The notes: generated by a model from the sequence alone, not told the origin. Counted from the first letter of the stretch, positions 8,555-16,897 are shown. The stretch: DNA of 64,000 nucleotides from VYDC01 sp963667515 (GCA_963667515.2 CAXXXY010000009.1:62001-126000), one strand, 5' to 3'. Numbers and translations are program-made.

Positions 8555-10669
8555 ATGGAAGTCCTGTATCTGGCGCTGGCCGCGGGAATCCTCGCGCTGC
8601 TGTTCGCCGTCGTCGTCACGCGGCAGGTCATCGCCGAGGACGAGGGCGACGAGGCGATGCAGGGCATCGCGCGGGCCATCCAGGCGGGCGCGGCGGCCTT
8701 CCTGCGGCGCGAGTACACGTTCCTCGCCGCGTTCGTCGTCGTCGTCGCGGTGATCATCGCCGTCTTCGTCGACTTCGACGTCACCGACAAGTACGAGGAC
8801 CTGGGGCTCGGCGAGTCGGGGCGCGGGACGGACCTCCCGCGCAGCACCCTCGCCTACCTGCTGGGCGCGATCACCTCCGGCGCGGCGGGCTACATCGGCA
8901 TGTACGTCGCGGTGCGCGCCAACGTGCGCACGGCCGCGAAGGCGCGGGTGGGGCTCAACCCGGCGCTGCGCGTCGCCTTCTCCTCCGGCACCGTCATGGG
9001 GATGACCGTGGTTGGCCTGAGCCTGACCGCGATCAGCCTGCTCTACCTCACGTTCGAGTCAGTGGAGCCGCTGACGGCGTTCGCATTCGGCGCCTCCTCG
9101 ATCGCGCTCTTCGCGCGCGTGGGCGGCGGCATCTTCACCAAGGCCGCCGACGTCGGCGCCGACCTCGTCGGCAAGGTCGAGGTGGGCATCCCGGAAGACG
9201 ACCCGCGCAACCCCGCGGCCATCGCGGACAACGTCGGCGACAACGTCGGCGACGTGGCGGGCATGGGCGCCGACCTGTTCGAGTCCTACTCCGGCTCGAT
9301 CGTCGCGACGATGTCGCTCGCCGCCGTCGCGGTCGTCGGCTCGACCAGCGAAGGCGAGAACGCCGTCTTCGACGGCGGGGCGCTCGGCGTCTTCGACGGC
9401 GGCGCCGACGCGCTGCTGTTCGACTCGGAGCCGCTGGTGCTGCCGCTGCTGGTGATGGCGATCGGGATCGCCTCGTCGATCCTCGGCACGTTCCTCGTGC
9501 GCACCGGCGAGCAGGCGACCATGGGGCGCCTGCTGTGGGCGCTGCGCGCCGGCATCTTCGGCGCGGGCGGCCTCGTGCTGATCGGGACGGCGATCGCGGT
9601 CGCGGTGCTCGATCTGAAGTTCGACCTCTTCTGGGCGGTGCTCGTCGGGCTGGTCGCCGGGCAGGTCATCGGTACGGCCACCGAGTACTACACGGCGTAC
9701 GAGTTCAAGCCAACGCAGAATCTGGCGGCGCAGTCAGAGACGGGCCCGGCGACGCTCATCATCGGCGGCCTCTCCCTCGGCATGCTCTCCACCGTCATCC
9801 CGATGCTCTCGATCGTGGCCGCGATCTGGATCACCTTCGAGCTGGCGGGCCTCTACGGGATCGCGCTCGCCGCCGTGGGGATGCTCTCGACGCTGGGCAT
9901 CACGCTCGCCTCGGACGCCTACGGGCCGGTCGCGGACAACGCCGGCGGCATCGCCGAGCAGGCGCACCTGCCGCCCGAGGTCCGGGAGCGCACGGACGCG
10001 CTCGACTCGCTCGGCAACACCACCGCGGCGACGGGCAAGGGCTTCGCCATCGGCTCGGCGGTGCTGACCTCGCTGGCGCTGATGGTGACGTACTCCCAGA
10101 TCACCGGGCTGACCAGCTTCGACCTGCTCGTCGTGGAGGTGCTGCTGGGCTTCCTCATCGGCGCGCTCATGCCGTTCATCTTCAGCGCGCTGACGATGGG
10201 CGCGGTCGGGCGCGCGGCGATCGCTATGGTGAACGAGGTGCGGCGCCAGTTCCGCGAGCACCCCGGGATCATGGACGGAACCGAAGAGCCTGACCCGGAG
10301 CGCGCGGTGGCGATCGCGACCGACGGCGCCATCCGCGAGATGGTCCTCCCCGGCGCGATCGCGGTGATCGTGCCGGTCGCGGTCGGCATCTTCATCGGCG
10401 CGGACGCGCTCGGCGGGCTGCTGGTCGGCTCGATCGGGGCCGGCGCGCTGCTCGCGCTAATGATGGCGAACGCGGGGGGCGCCTGGGACAACGCGAAGAA
10501 GTACATCGAGGCCGGCCACCTCGGCGGCAAGGGCTCGGACGCCCACAAGGCGGCCGTCGTCGGCGACACGGTGGGCGACCCGTTCAAGGACACCTCGGGC
10601 CCGTCGCTGAACATCCTGCTGAAGCTGATGGCGATCGTCGCCGTGGTCTTCGGCCCGCTCTTCCTCTAG
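8555..10669 (+). CDS. hppA: Membrane-bound K+-dependent pyrophosphatase (ion-pumping)
   Basis: A 704-residue protein with about 16 membrane helices that couples pyrophosphate hydrolysis to H+ or Na+ export. The substrate signature DVGADLVGKVE, the DNVGDNVGDVAG loop and the C-terminal GDTVGDPFKDTSGPSLN acidic motif are all present. The segment GNTTAATGKG has Ala and Gly where K+-independent enzymes have Lys and Thr, which marks the K+-dependent class. ATG at 8555 (MEVLYLALAAGIL), preceded by AGAGGAACGC, is preferred over longer starts because it places helix 1 at the N-terminus. Whether it pumps H+ or Na+ is not resolved here. Confidence 0.95.
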   Translation: MEVLYLALAAGILALLFAVVVTRQVIAEDEGDEAMQGIARAIQAGAAAFLRREYTFLAAFVVVVAVIIAVFVDFDVTDKYEDLGLGESGRGTDLPRSTLAYLLGAITSGAAGYIGMYVAVRANVRTAAKARVGLNPALRVAFSSGTVMGMTVVGLSLTAISLLYLTFESVEPLTAFAFGASSIALFARVGGGIFTKAADVGADLVGKVEVGIPEDDPRNPAAIADNVGDNVGDVAGMGADLFESYSGSIVATMSLAAVAVVGSTSEGENAVFDGGALGVFDGGADALLFDSEPLVLPLLVMAIGIASSILGTFLVRTGEQATMGRLLWALRAGIFGAGGLVLIGTAIAVAVLDLKFDLFWAVLVGLVAGQVIGTATEYYTAYEFKPTQNLAAQSETGPATLIIGGLSLGMLSTVIPMLSIVAAIWITFELAGLYGIALAAVGMLSTLGITLASDAYGPVADNAGGIAEQAHLPPEVRERTDALDSLGNTTAATGKGFAIGSAVLTSLALMVTYSQITGLTSFDLLVVEVLLGFLIGALMPFIFSALTMGAVGRAAIAMVNEVRRQFREHPGIMDGTEEPDPERAVAIATDGAIREMVLPGAIAVIVPVAVGIFIGADALGGLLVGSIGAGALLALMMANAGGAWDNAKKYIEAGHLGGKGSDAHKAAVVGDTVGDPFKDTSGPSLNILLKLMAIVAVVFGPLFL

Positions 10670-10792
10670 GCAGCGTTCCGCTGCACTCGAGGGGCTGCCG
10701 GCAGCGTTCCGCTGCACTCGAGGGGCTGCCGGCAGCGTTCCGCTGCACTCGAGGGGCTGCCGGCAGCGTTCCGCTGCACTCGAGGGGCTGCC
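10669..10792 (+). repeat. Four perfect tandem copies of a 31-bp hairpin unit at the hppA stop
   Basis: Units at 10669-10699, 10700-10730, 10731-10761 and 10762-10792 are identical. Each holds the stem GCAGCG-TTC-CGCTGC and the tail ACTCGAGGGGCTGCC; the first unit shares its first G with the hppA TAG codon. There are no spacers, so this is not a CRISPR array. The remaining bases to 11015 are GC-rich with no gene I can support; at about 11000-11018 a half copy of the tail lies against the stop of the MBL gene on the other strand. Confidence 0.9.
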
Positions 10793-11015
10793 GCTCCTCG
10801 CGGACGAGGGGGGCGTGGGGGCGAGGCGTCAGCGCGCGAGAGGGCTTGCGCGGCGTTAGCGCGGAGCCCGACGCGGCGAAGCGAAACGAACGAGGGCCGG
10901 CGTCACGCTGGCCATCGTCGCGTCTCCGGCCGCCTTTCGGGGAGCGCTCGCGAGCCTTCTCCACGGCCGCGCGGGCGCCTGGGTACCGCCCTCGCTCTCG
11001 CAGGAGCGGCAGCCC

Positions 11016-11654
11016 CTAGTCAGGCCGAAGGCCTGCGAAGGGGTTGGAGCGCTTCTCCTCGCCGATCGTCGTGGCGGGGCCGTGGCCGGGATAGACCGTC
11101 GTCTCGTCGGGGAGCGGGAAGAGCCGCTCGTGGATGGAGCCGACCAGCTGCTCGTGGCTGCCGCCCTCGAAGTCCGTGCGCCCGATCGAGCCCTGGAACA
11201 GCACGTCGCCGGTATACACCGCGCCCGGCTCGCTCACGCAGAGGCTGCCGGGGGTGTGGCCCGGGGTGTGCAGCGCGGTCAGCGTCACGCCGCCCACCTC
11301 GACGGTGTCGCCGTGGGCGAGGTAGCGGTCGGGCTCGCGGGGGACCGTTACGGGGTGGCCGTACCACTCGCTGACGTTTGCGGCGTTCCCCGCGATGCGC
11401 GGGTAGTCCTCCGCGTGCATCAGGAACTGCGCGCCGGGCGAGCCCTCCAGCAGCTCATGCACGGCGCCCGAGTGGTCGACGTGGAAGTGCGTGGCCAGCA
11501 CGGCCACCACCCGCAGCTCGCGCTTGGCGAGCTCCTCCAGCAGCACGGGGCCCTGGTCGCCGGGGTCGATGACGAGCACCTCGCGGCTCTCCTCGTCGCC
11601 GACGGCGTAGCAGTTCGCCTGTAGCTGTCCCACGACGAAGCTCTGCAGCAGCAC
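11016..11654 (-). CDS. MBL-fold metallohydrolase (glyoxalase II-like)
   Basis: A 212-residue cytoplasmic hydrolase of the metallo-beta-lactamase fold. The metal-binding motif THFHVDHSG lies at about 66-74, followed by H in LHTPGHTPGS, D in VYTGDVLF and H in VYPGHGPAT, the full two-metal ligand set. The C-terminus EEKRSNPFAGL resembles the ExxxNPF ending typical of glyoxalase-II-like members. The GTG at 11654 is chosen because GGGAGG lies five bases upstream and the protein then begins VLLQSFVVGQLQANCY, matching the family start. The physiological thioester or other substrate is not known. Confidence 0.85.
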   Translation of the reverse strand: MLLQSFVVGQLQANCYAVGDEESREVLVIDPGDQGPVLLEELAKRELRVVAVLATHFHVDHSGAVHELLEGSPGAQFLMHAEDYPRIAGNAANVSEWYGHPVTVPREPDRYLAHGDTVEVGGVTLTALHTPGHTPGSLCVSEPGAVYTGDVLFQGSIGRTDFEGGSHEQLVGSIHERLFPLPDETTVYPGHGPATTIGEEKRSNPFAGLRPD

Positions 11655-11816
11655 GTGCGCCTCCCTCTTCGCGCGCCAGCCTGCCACGGCGGGCGGCGAG
11701 GCGCACCCGAAGCGAGTCCGGCACGAGGCCGGTGCGCGGCCTCTAGAGGAGGGGGATTATATACCTGGTGATCCACGCCCCCTGGAGCGATACAATGGTA
11801 CCCACAGGAGGCAGCC

Positions 11817-12743
11817 ATGACAGCACCGGGCCAGAGCAACCGCAACGGGATCAGCCTCGCGGAGCTGTTCGCAATGTTCCCCGATGACGCCGCCGCTGAG
11901 CGATGGTTCTGTGAGGCACGCTGGCCGAGCGGCGTCGGCTGCCCTCACTGCGGGTCGATGAACGTCCAGGCGGGCGCTGCCCACAAGATGCCCTACCGCT
12001 GCCGCGACTGTCGGCAGCGCTTCAGCACTCGCACCGGGACCACCATGGCTGACTCCAAGCTCGGCTACCAGAAGTGGGCGATCGCCATCTACCTCGTCAC
12101 CACGTCCCTCAAGGGTGTGTCGAGCATGAAGCTCCACCGCGACCTCGGAATCACGCAGAAGTCCGCGTGGCACCTCGCGCACCGCATCCGGCGAGCATGG
12201 GTGGACAACGGCGATGGGCCGTTCGATGGACCCGTCGAGGCGGATGAGACGTTCGTGGGTGGCAAGGAGCGCAACAAGCACGAGAGCAAGCGCCTCCACG
12301 CTGGCCGTGGCGCAGTTGGCAAGGTCGCCGTCGCTGGCGTCAAGGATCGCGCTACGGGCCGCGTGAGCGCCGCTGTGGTCGAACGGACGGACGGGGCGAC
12401 GCTCAAGCCCTTTGTGCTCTCCCGCGTCGCGCAGGAGGCCGACATCTACACCGACGAACACGGCGCGTATCACGGGCTGCCGAACCACGCGACCGTGGCG
12501 CACAGCGTTGGCGAGTACGTTCGCGGGCAAGCGCACACGAACGGCATCGAGTCGTTCTGGAGCTTGCTCAAGCGCGGCTATCATGGCACCTACCACCAAA
12601 TGAGTCCGAAGCATCTCGGCCGGTATGTGGACGAGTTCGCCGGCCGCCACAATGCGCGCCCGCTCGACACGATCACGCAGATGCGCTCGATCTGGAGAGG
12701 GCTGGAAGGAAAGCGGCTCCGCTACAGCGACCTCACGGCGTAG
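11817..12743 (+). CDS. IS1595-family transposase
   Basis: A 308-residue transposase. The N-terminal zinc ribbon uses CPHC (42-45) and CRDC (62-65). A helical DNA-binding part follows (LGYQKWAIAIYLVTTSLKGVSS). The DDE_Tnp_IS1595 core shows D143 in VEADETFVGGK, D213 in IYTDEHGAY and the N-x-x-E/H portion HTNGIESFWSLLKRGYHGTYH. The ATG at 11817 has a CAGGAGGCAGCC ribosome binding site. Only four bases separate its stop from the stop of the convergent methyltransferase gene. The frame is intact, so the element may be active. Confidence 0.93.
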   Translation: MTAPGQSNRNGISLAELFAMFPDDAAAERWFCEARWPSGVGCPHCGSMNVQAGAAHKMPYRCRDCRQRFSTRTGTTMADSKLGYQKWAIAIYLVTTSLKGVSSMKLHRDLGITQKSAWHLAHRIRRAWVDNGDGPFDGPVEADETFVGGKERNKHESKRLHAGRGAVGKVAVAGVKDRATGRVSAAVVERTDGATLKPFVLSRVAQEADIYTDEHGAYHGLPNHATVAHSVGEYVRGQAHTNGIESFWSLLKRGYHGTYHQMSPKHLGRYVDEFAGRHNARPLDTITQMRSIWRGLEGKRLRYSDLTA

Positions 12744-12747
12744 GGGG

Positions 12748-14298
12748 CTACGCCATCACCAAGCGGGATTGTGTATCTCCGACTAAGGAACGCGGATCGA
12801 CCGGCGGCAACGTGGGAAAATCACCCTTAGTAAGTATCTCCTCCACGCTTAGCACCTGCATTACTGGATAGTCTCCTGAAGGCAGGGTGACTCGACCCTG
12901 CTCAGTAGCGAACGTTCTGAGTTTTTTTGCTGGCGGGTACAAGCTCACCATGACTGACATTGGAGCATCCACGCCGCGATTCCTCATGGCGGTCTGCGCT
13001 CCTAACAATCGGTCGAGATCGGGTCGTCCAACACTACCGCGATGCATCTTGACCTGTATCGGTATGACTTCCTTAGCTGCCCCGAAGTATCGGGCGTCCA
13101 CGCCCCCGTCGCCTGTCTTCTTCGTGTTTGGTACAGCATTGAGTAGCCCGGCGACCTTGTCCTCTGCCCATGCCCAGCCCGGAGTGCCATCTTCGGCTTC
13201 ATCGCGGCTCATCAATGCGCGCTTCTCGAACAGTTCCCACTCGTAATCGCTCCATTGCAACCCATAGACGACGGGCGCAGACGCTTTTCCCCGTGAGTGC
13301 AGCCGTTGCTCCATGACGCGGACAGCGATGCCGCTAATGTCGATGCCCAGGTATTTTCGTCCGAGCTTTGCCGCTGCATCCGCTGCTGTGCCACATCCGC
13401 AGAAAGCGTCCAATATTAAGTCGCTCGGGGTCGACGATATCTCAATTATCCGTTCTAGTAGGGCTAGCGGTTTCTGCGTTGGATACCCAACTTCTTCCTG
13501 TTTCCGCGCTCTCCATTGGTAAGCGTAAAGCTGACGAATATCTGACCACACATTTGACAGAGGAACACCCGGACTCTCGTCCAAGTATTGTCGCGTTACT
13601 TTCCCGCTGTCCCTCTTACGAGTGCGGTATGTTCGCCCATCGTCATCTTTATCGACAAAGCGCTCCCTAACGTACTTGTCGCTGTACGGCAAGTACGTCT
13701 TGTGATACTTATGATTACCATAGTCACGAGCGTAGACTAACAGGGTCTCATGCGTCTTGACTGGCTTGTTCCCAACCGCTCGCCCGCCAGACGCGCTACC
13801 ATAGTTCCAGATCACTTCGTCAATAAAGTTCGATTCACCGAAGATGGCGTCGAGCAGAATACGAAGATAATGACTGGCATTGGGGTCACAATGTAAATAG
13901 AGTGTCCCGGTGGGCTTTAGGACTCTCTGCAACTCGTACAGGCGACGACCCATGAAAACTGCGTAGGCCGCCATGTTCGAATGTTCTCCTGATTGAAGAC
14001 GGATACCACTGAGACAATCCAAAAGACGGCCTCGCTTTAGCAGCTTGAAACTGTTCTCAGTTTCGACCGTCCAACGCCAGATGTCGCGCAACTGACTATC
14101 AACACGACCCTTATCGCCAAACGCTGCCACGTAATTCTGGTTGGAGTTGAACGGTGGATCGAGATAGATTAGGTCGATGCACTCATTGGGCAGCACACGA
14201 AGCACATCGATATTGTCGCTGCACACTAAGACATTGCCGGCGAGGTACTTGCTGGCAGCCTCACCTGGCGAGCTGAACAGTTCAGACTGGAACGTCAC
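12748..14298 (-). CDS. DNA methyltransferase fused to a PD-(D/E)XK nuclease-like domain
   Basis: A 516-residue protein. The N-terminal part is an amino-methyltransferase: motif IV DPPF at 47-50 comes before the SAM-binding motif I DAFCGCGT at 297-304, the beta-class order (N6-adenine or N4-cytosine). The stretch between them would hold the target-recognition region. After residue about 380, GDGGVDARYFG (D397, D401) and IPIQVK (Q415, K417) followed by GSVGRPDLDRLLGAQ resemble the Mrr-like restriction fold, where Q-x-K replaces E-x-K. It could be a one-chain restriction-modification enzyme. The GTG start overlaps the stop of the preceding small gene. Base composition is lower in GC than the host, a sign of transfer with the transposon. 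Confidence 0.85.
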   Translation of the reverse strand: MTFQSELFSSPGEAASKYLAGNVLVCSDNIDVLRVLPNECIDLIYLDPPFNSNQNYVAAFGDKGRVDSQLRDIWRWTVETENSFKLLKRGRLLDCLSGIRLQSGEHSNMAAYAVFMGRRLYELQRVLKPTGTLYLHCDPNASHYLRILLDAIFGESNFIDEVIWNYGSASGGRAVGNKPVKTHETLLVYARDYGNHKYHKTYLPYSDKYVRERFVDKDDDGRTYRTRKRDSGKVTRQYLDESPGVPLSNVWSDIRQLYAYQWRARKQEEVGYPTQKPLALLERIIEISSTPSDLILDAFCGCGTAADAAAKLGRKYLGIDISGIAVRVMEQRLHSRGKASAPVVYGLQWSDYEWELFEKRALMSRDEAEDGTPGWAWAEDKVAGLLNAVPNTKKTGDGGVDARYFGAAKEVIPIQVKMHRGSVGRPDLDRLLGAQTAMRNRGVDAPMSVMVSLYPPAKKLRTFATEQGRVTLPSGDYPVMQVLSVEEILTKGDFPTLPPVDPRSLVGDTQSRLVMA

Positions 14299-14420
14299 TC
14301 GGGACTCGCAGTCTCGCGATCTTCCTCGGGTGGAGGCGGGGCCTTGAGGATTGCCTGCGCAAGTTCCTGCGGCGTGGCCGGGATGCGGAAATCAGTGATA
14401 CGCGCTTTAGACTCGGGCAT
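14295..14420 (-). CDS. 41-residue protein of unknown function upstream of the methyltransferase
   Basis: An ATG at 14420 opens a 41-codon frame reading MPESKARITDFRIPATPQEL and ending in ETASPE. Its TGA overlaps the GTG of the methyltransferase gene by three bases (GTGA), which suggests translational coupling. The protein is charged, with an amphipathic middle (PQELAQAILKAPPP) and no membrane segment or cysteine. I do not recognise a family. Its position in a transposon next to a restriction-like enzyme makes a regulator or partner role conceivable, but that is only inference. The 200 bases upstream to the transposon end hold no further gene that I can support. Confidence 0.55.
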   Translation of the reverse strand: MPESKARITDFRIPATPQELAQAILKAPPPPEEDRETASPE

Positions 14421-14667
14421 CTAGACCCACACTCACTAACCGCCACCGCCTCGCGCGACACCTTACTTTGCACTGACCTGCGGTCGCAATGCGAACACCC
14501 GATCTACAGACGGGCACTACGCCCTCAACGCAGTGAGACCGTGGCAGACCCTAGCAAGAATCTCTATTTCCCTTCACCGGCTCCACCGATTCCCGCTCCT
14601 ATGGGTACTCAGAGATCTAATCCCCTAGAGGAGGGGGCTGCCGGTCGAGAATCGAAGGGAGCGCCGG

Positions 14668-15975
14668 GTGCCCCGGGCTCGGGAAGGCGTGGCCGTGGTC
14701 GACGAGGATCTGCGCGCAGGCGGCGACGTGGCAGGCGGTGTCGCGGGACAGTCCGGGCCGGCCGTCGACGGCGCGCTGGCGTTGCGGGAGGCGCCCGCGC
14801 GGTCCCCCGAGGCGTCGCGCGCGCGGCTGCTCGCGAGCCTCTCGGGCGCCTTCGACTTGGCGGAGGGGCAGCCGGCGGGGCACGCACGCCGCGTCGCCTA
14901 CCTGACGCTGGAGATCGGGCGCGAGCTCGGCGTCGACGCTGCGACACGCCGGCAGCTGCTGGCGACGGCGCTGCTGCACGACTCCGGGATCGCTGTGCGC
15001 GCGCTGCCGGACGGGAGCCCCGCGGCGAGCCACATGGACGCGGGCGCCTGGGTCGCGGAGCGCCTGGGCTACCCGCCGCCCGTGCGCGAGGCGATCCGCG
15101 CCACCCACGAGCGCTGGGACGGCACCGGCCGCGCGCGCGGGTTGGCGGCCGGCGAGATCCCGATCGAGGCGCTGGCGGTGAGCGCCGCCCACTGGGCGTG
15201 CGACGCTGCGGACGTCGCGGAGAACCCCCTGCTGGCGCGCGTGATGCTGCGCCGCGCCTCGCAGGATGAGCTGCGGGCGATGGCGGGGCCGCGCGTGGCG
15301 CAGTCGCTGCGCGCGGTGCTCTCGCGCGACAGCACGTGGCTGGCGCTGTGGGACCCGGAGCTGGCGGCGATCGTCGCGGCGGCGGGCGCCGGTGAGCGCG
15401 GCGCCAGTGCGCGCTCCGTGGAGCGAGTCGCGGCGGCGCTGGGCGATGTCGTGGACGCCGCCTCGCGCGAGTCGGGGCGCTCGCGACGCGTGTCGGCGCT
15501 GGCGACGGAGATCGCGAGGCGCATGGAGCTGGACGCGACCCGCGTGCGCGCCATCGGCGTCGCGGCGCTCGTGATGGACGTCGGCCTGCTGGGCGTGCCG
15601 CGGCACATCACGGAGAAGCCCGCGATCCTCTCGGTGGAGGAGATGGAGGTGATGCGGCGGCACCCCGGCCAGGGCGCGCAGCTGCTGACCGACGTCGCAG
15701 GCTTCGAGGAGGTCGGCGACTGGGTGGAGTCGCACCACGAGCGGCCGGACGGCCGCGGCTACCCGGACATGCTGACCGACGACGAGCTGGCGCTGCCGCC
15801 GCGCATCCTGGCGGTGGCGGATGCGTACTGCGCGCTCCGCGCCGAGCGCCCGTACCGCCCGGCGCTCGCCGTGGAGGCTGCGCTCGAGGTGCTGCGCAAC
15901 GGCGCCGGCGAGCAGTTCGATCCGCGCGTGGTCGGCGTGCTCCCGGACGCCCTCCCCGCCTGCGAGCCCGCCTAG
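14668..15975 (+). CDS. Protein with two HD/HD-GYP phosphohydrolase domains
   Basis: A 435-residue protein. After a low-complexity N-terminus, domain 1 (about 55-185) has LLHDSGIAV as its HD pair, then SHMDAGAWVAERLGY and THERWDGTGRARGL. Domain 2 (about 245-420) is closer to HD-GYP: MRRHPGQGAQLL, SHHERPDGRGYPD and ILAVADAYCAL are canonical, but the HD pair reads VMDVGLLGVP, with methionine replacing the first metal-binding histidine. HD-GYP proteins hydrolyse cyclic di-GMP or related nucleotides; here the second site may be inactive or altered. The GTG at 14668 has AGGGAG upstream. The transposon ends 42 bases before it and may have displaced its promoter. A hairpin repeat abuts the stop. Confidence 0.75.
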   Translation: MPRAREGVAVVDEDLRAGGDVAGGVAGQSGPAVDGALALREAPARSPEASRARLLASLSGAFDLAEGQPAGHARRVAYLTLEIGRELGVDAATRRQLLATALLHDSGIAVRALPDGSPAASHMDAGAWVAERLGYPPPVREAIRATHERWDGTGRARGLAAGEIPIEALAVSAAHWACDAADVAENPLLARVMLRRASQDELRAMAGPRVAQSLRAVLSRDSTWLALWDPELAAIVAAAGAGERGASARSVERVAAALGDVVDAASRESGRSRRVSALATEIARRMELDATRVRAIGVAALVMDVGLLGVPRHITEKPAILSVEEMEVMRRHPGQGAQLLTDVAGFEEVGDWVESHHERPDGRGYPDMLTDDELALPPRILAVADAYCALRAERPYRPALAVEAALEVLRNGAGEQFDPRVVGVLPDALPACEPA

Positions 15976-16297
15976 GCAGCGTTCCGCTGCACTCGAGGGG
16001 CTGCCGCCGCCACGGAGGGATGCTCGCCACTCGGGCGGGGCTTCGGCGGCGTCGAGGGCGCGCGGGGCGTTAGCGCCGGTCTGACGGATCTTCGTTGCTC
16101 GGGCGGATCGGAATGGTCGCCGCTCCGGGATCTACTCCCCGCCGCGTGCGCAGGCACACCCCTCGCTCCAGAGCGGCAGCGCCTCCGCATCCAGCGCCTC
16201 GCCGGCCCTCGCCGCCGCCGAAGCTCCTCCCGAGTACGAGCCCCCCTCAGTGCCGGCGGCAGCCCCTAGGTGCAGCGGAACGCTGCCGGAACGCTGG
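15975..16297. repeat. Intergenic region with inverted stop-abutting hairpin repeats
   Basis: A forward hairpin repeat starts on the last base of the upstream TAG (15975 to about 16008) with stem GCAGCG-TTC-CGCTGC. A reversed copy (about 16247-16297) ends against the darA stop on the other strand; read on the minus strand it contains two stem starts, CAGCGTTCCGG and GCAGCGTTCCGCTGC, before the CTAGGGGCTGCCGCC tail. The roughly 240 bases between them show no gene or other structure I can support. The arrangement matches the dedA/ftsH junction, also a convergent pair. Confidence 0.75.
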
Positions 16298-16714
16298 TTA
16301 GAAGCGCTCGAAGTTGGTGAGGGGGAGCACGAACAGCACCGCGCCGCCGACGCGCACCTCCACAGCGTGGGCGTCCAGGGCGGCCTCGCCCATGAACGGC
16401 AGCGTCTGCACCGGCACGTGCTCCAGGCGGGCGCGGCACGTCTCACGCATCGCCTCGCGGAGATCGTCGAGCTGGTCGGCGCGGATGCCGGAGATCAGCG
16501 TCGCGCTGCCGCGCCGGAGAAAGCCGCCCGTGGAGCCGATGCGCGTCGCGCCCATGCCGCGGCGCATCAGATCGTCCGTCAGCCGGTCGGCGTCGGAGCG
16601 CGCGGCGACGATCACGCACAGCAGCGCCGGGTCGGAGACGTCCTCCCACGAGGTCGCTGCGTCGTCGGAGGCGTCGTCGGGAGCGCTCGGGGGGTCGGCG
16701 GGCGGATCGGGCAT
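16298..16714 (-). CDS. darA: DarA/PstA-type cyclic-di-AMP receptor
   Basis: A 138-residue protein. Residues from about 30 match the DarA/PstA family (formerly DUF970), PII-like trimers that bind c-di-AMP: ALLCVIVAARSDADRLTDDLMRRG, then ATRIGSTGGFLRRGSATLISGI, where the T-G-G-F-L-R-x-G-x-x-T block forms the nucleotide pocket, then MRETCRAR and the C-terminal EVRVGGAVLFVLPLTNFERF. The first 28 residues are an acidic, proline-rich extension absent from typical members of about 110 residues. A small membrane-protein gene precedes it by nine bases. Its downstream partner in signalling is unknown in any lineage except by inference. Confidence 0.88.
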   Translation of the reverse strand: MPDPPADPPSAPDDASDDAATSWEDVSDPALLCVIVAARSDADRLTDDLMRRGMGATRIGSTGGFLRRGSATLISGIRADQLDDLREAMRETCRARLEHVPVQTLPFMGEAALDAHAVEVRVGGAVLFVLPLTNFERF

Positions 16715-16723
16715 CGCGCGGCC

Positions 16724-16897
16724 TCAGGCGACCGCGCCGTCGCCGCCCGGGCGTGGCGGGCCGCCTGCGCCCTCGGGCGGCATGTCGGCGGTGGCGGGCG
16801 CGGGATCGTGGCGGTCGAGCTCGTCGCGGGCGGCGAGGTAGATCGCGGCGGCGACGCCGAGCCCGACCCCGAACAGCAGCGCGAGCGGCGTGCGCAC
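16724..16897 (-). CDS. Small single-span membrane protein
   Basis: From a GTG at 16897 the frame gives 57 residues: VRTPLALLFGVGLGVAAAIYL forms one glycine-rich membrane helix, followed by a charged cytoplasmic or external tail ending in Pro/Gly-rich sequence. The helix with repeated glycines resembles YtxH-like small proteins, but the match is too weak to name. The stop is nine bases before darA, so both probably share an mRNA. A longer in-frame start exists upstream (to 17041) but would add a basic low-complexity stretch before the helix and lacks a good ribosome binding site. Confidence 0.55.
   Translation of the reverse strand: MRTPLALLFGVGLGVAAAIYLAARDELDRHDPAPATADMPPEGAGGPPRPGGDGAVA

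Larger units (their letters stand above)
11752..14625 (+). mobile_element. IS1595-type transposon with methyltransferase-nuclease passenger (2874 bp)
   Basis: The element starts GGGGATTATATACCTG and, read inward from its right end, GGGGATTAGATCTCTG, so the ends are inverted repeats. The 8-bp direct repeat TAGAGGAG flanks it on both sides (11744-11751, 14626-14633); IS1595 elements make 8-bp duplications. Inside are a transposase on the plus strand and, converging on it, a DNA methyltransferase-nuclease fusion and a small upstream gene on the minus strand. The passenger part is visibly poorer in GC than its surroundings. Some IS1595-family members are known to carry passenger genes. The target was itself an intergenic GGGGCTGCCG repeat. 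Confidence 0.88.

Noticed and set aside
10669..10792. CRISPR-like direct repeats
   Set aside because: The four 31-bp units are adjacent without spacers and the same unit occurs singly at other gene ends; no cas gene is present.
11752..14625. A prophage or integrative element fragment around the methyltransferase
   Set aside because: The inverted ends, 8-bp duplication and IS1595 transposase explain the block completely; no phage gene is present.
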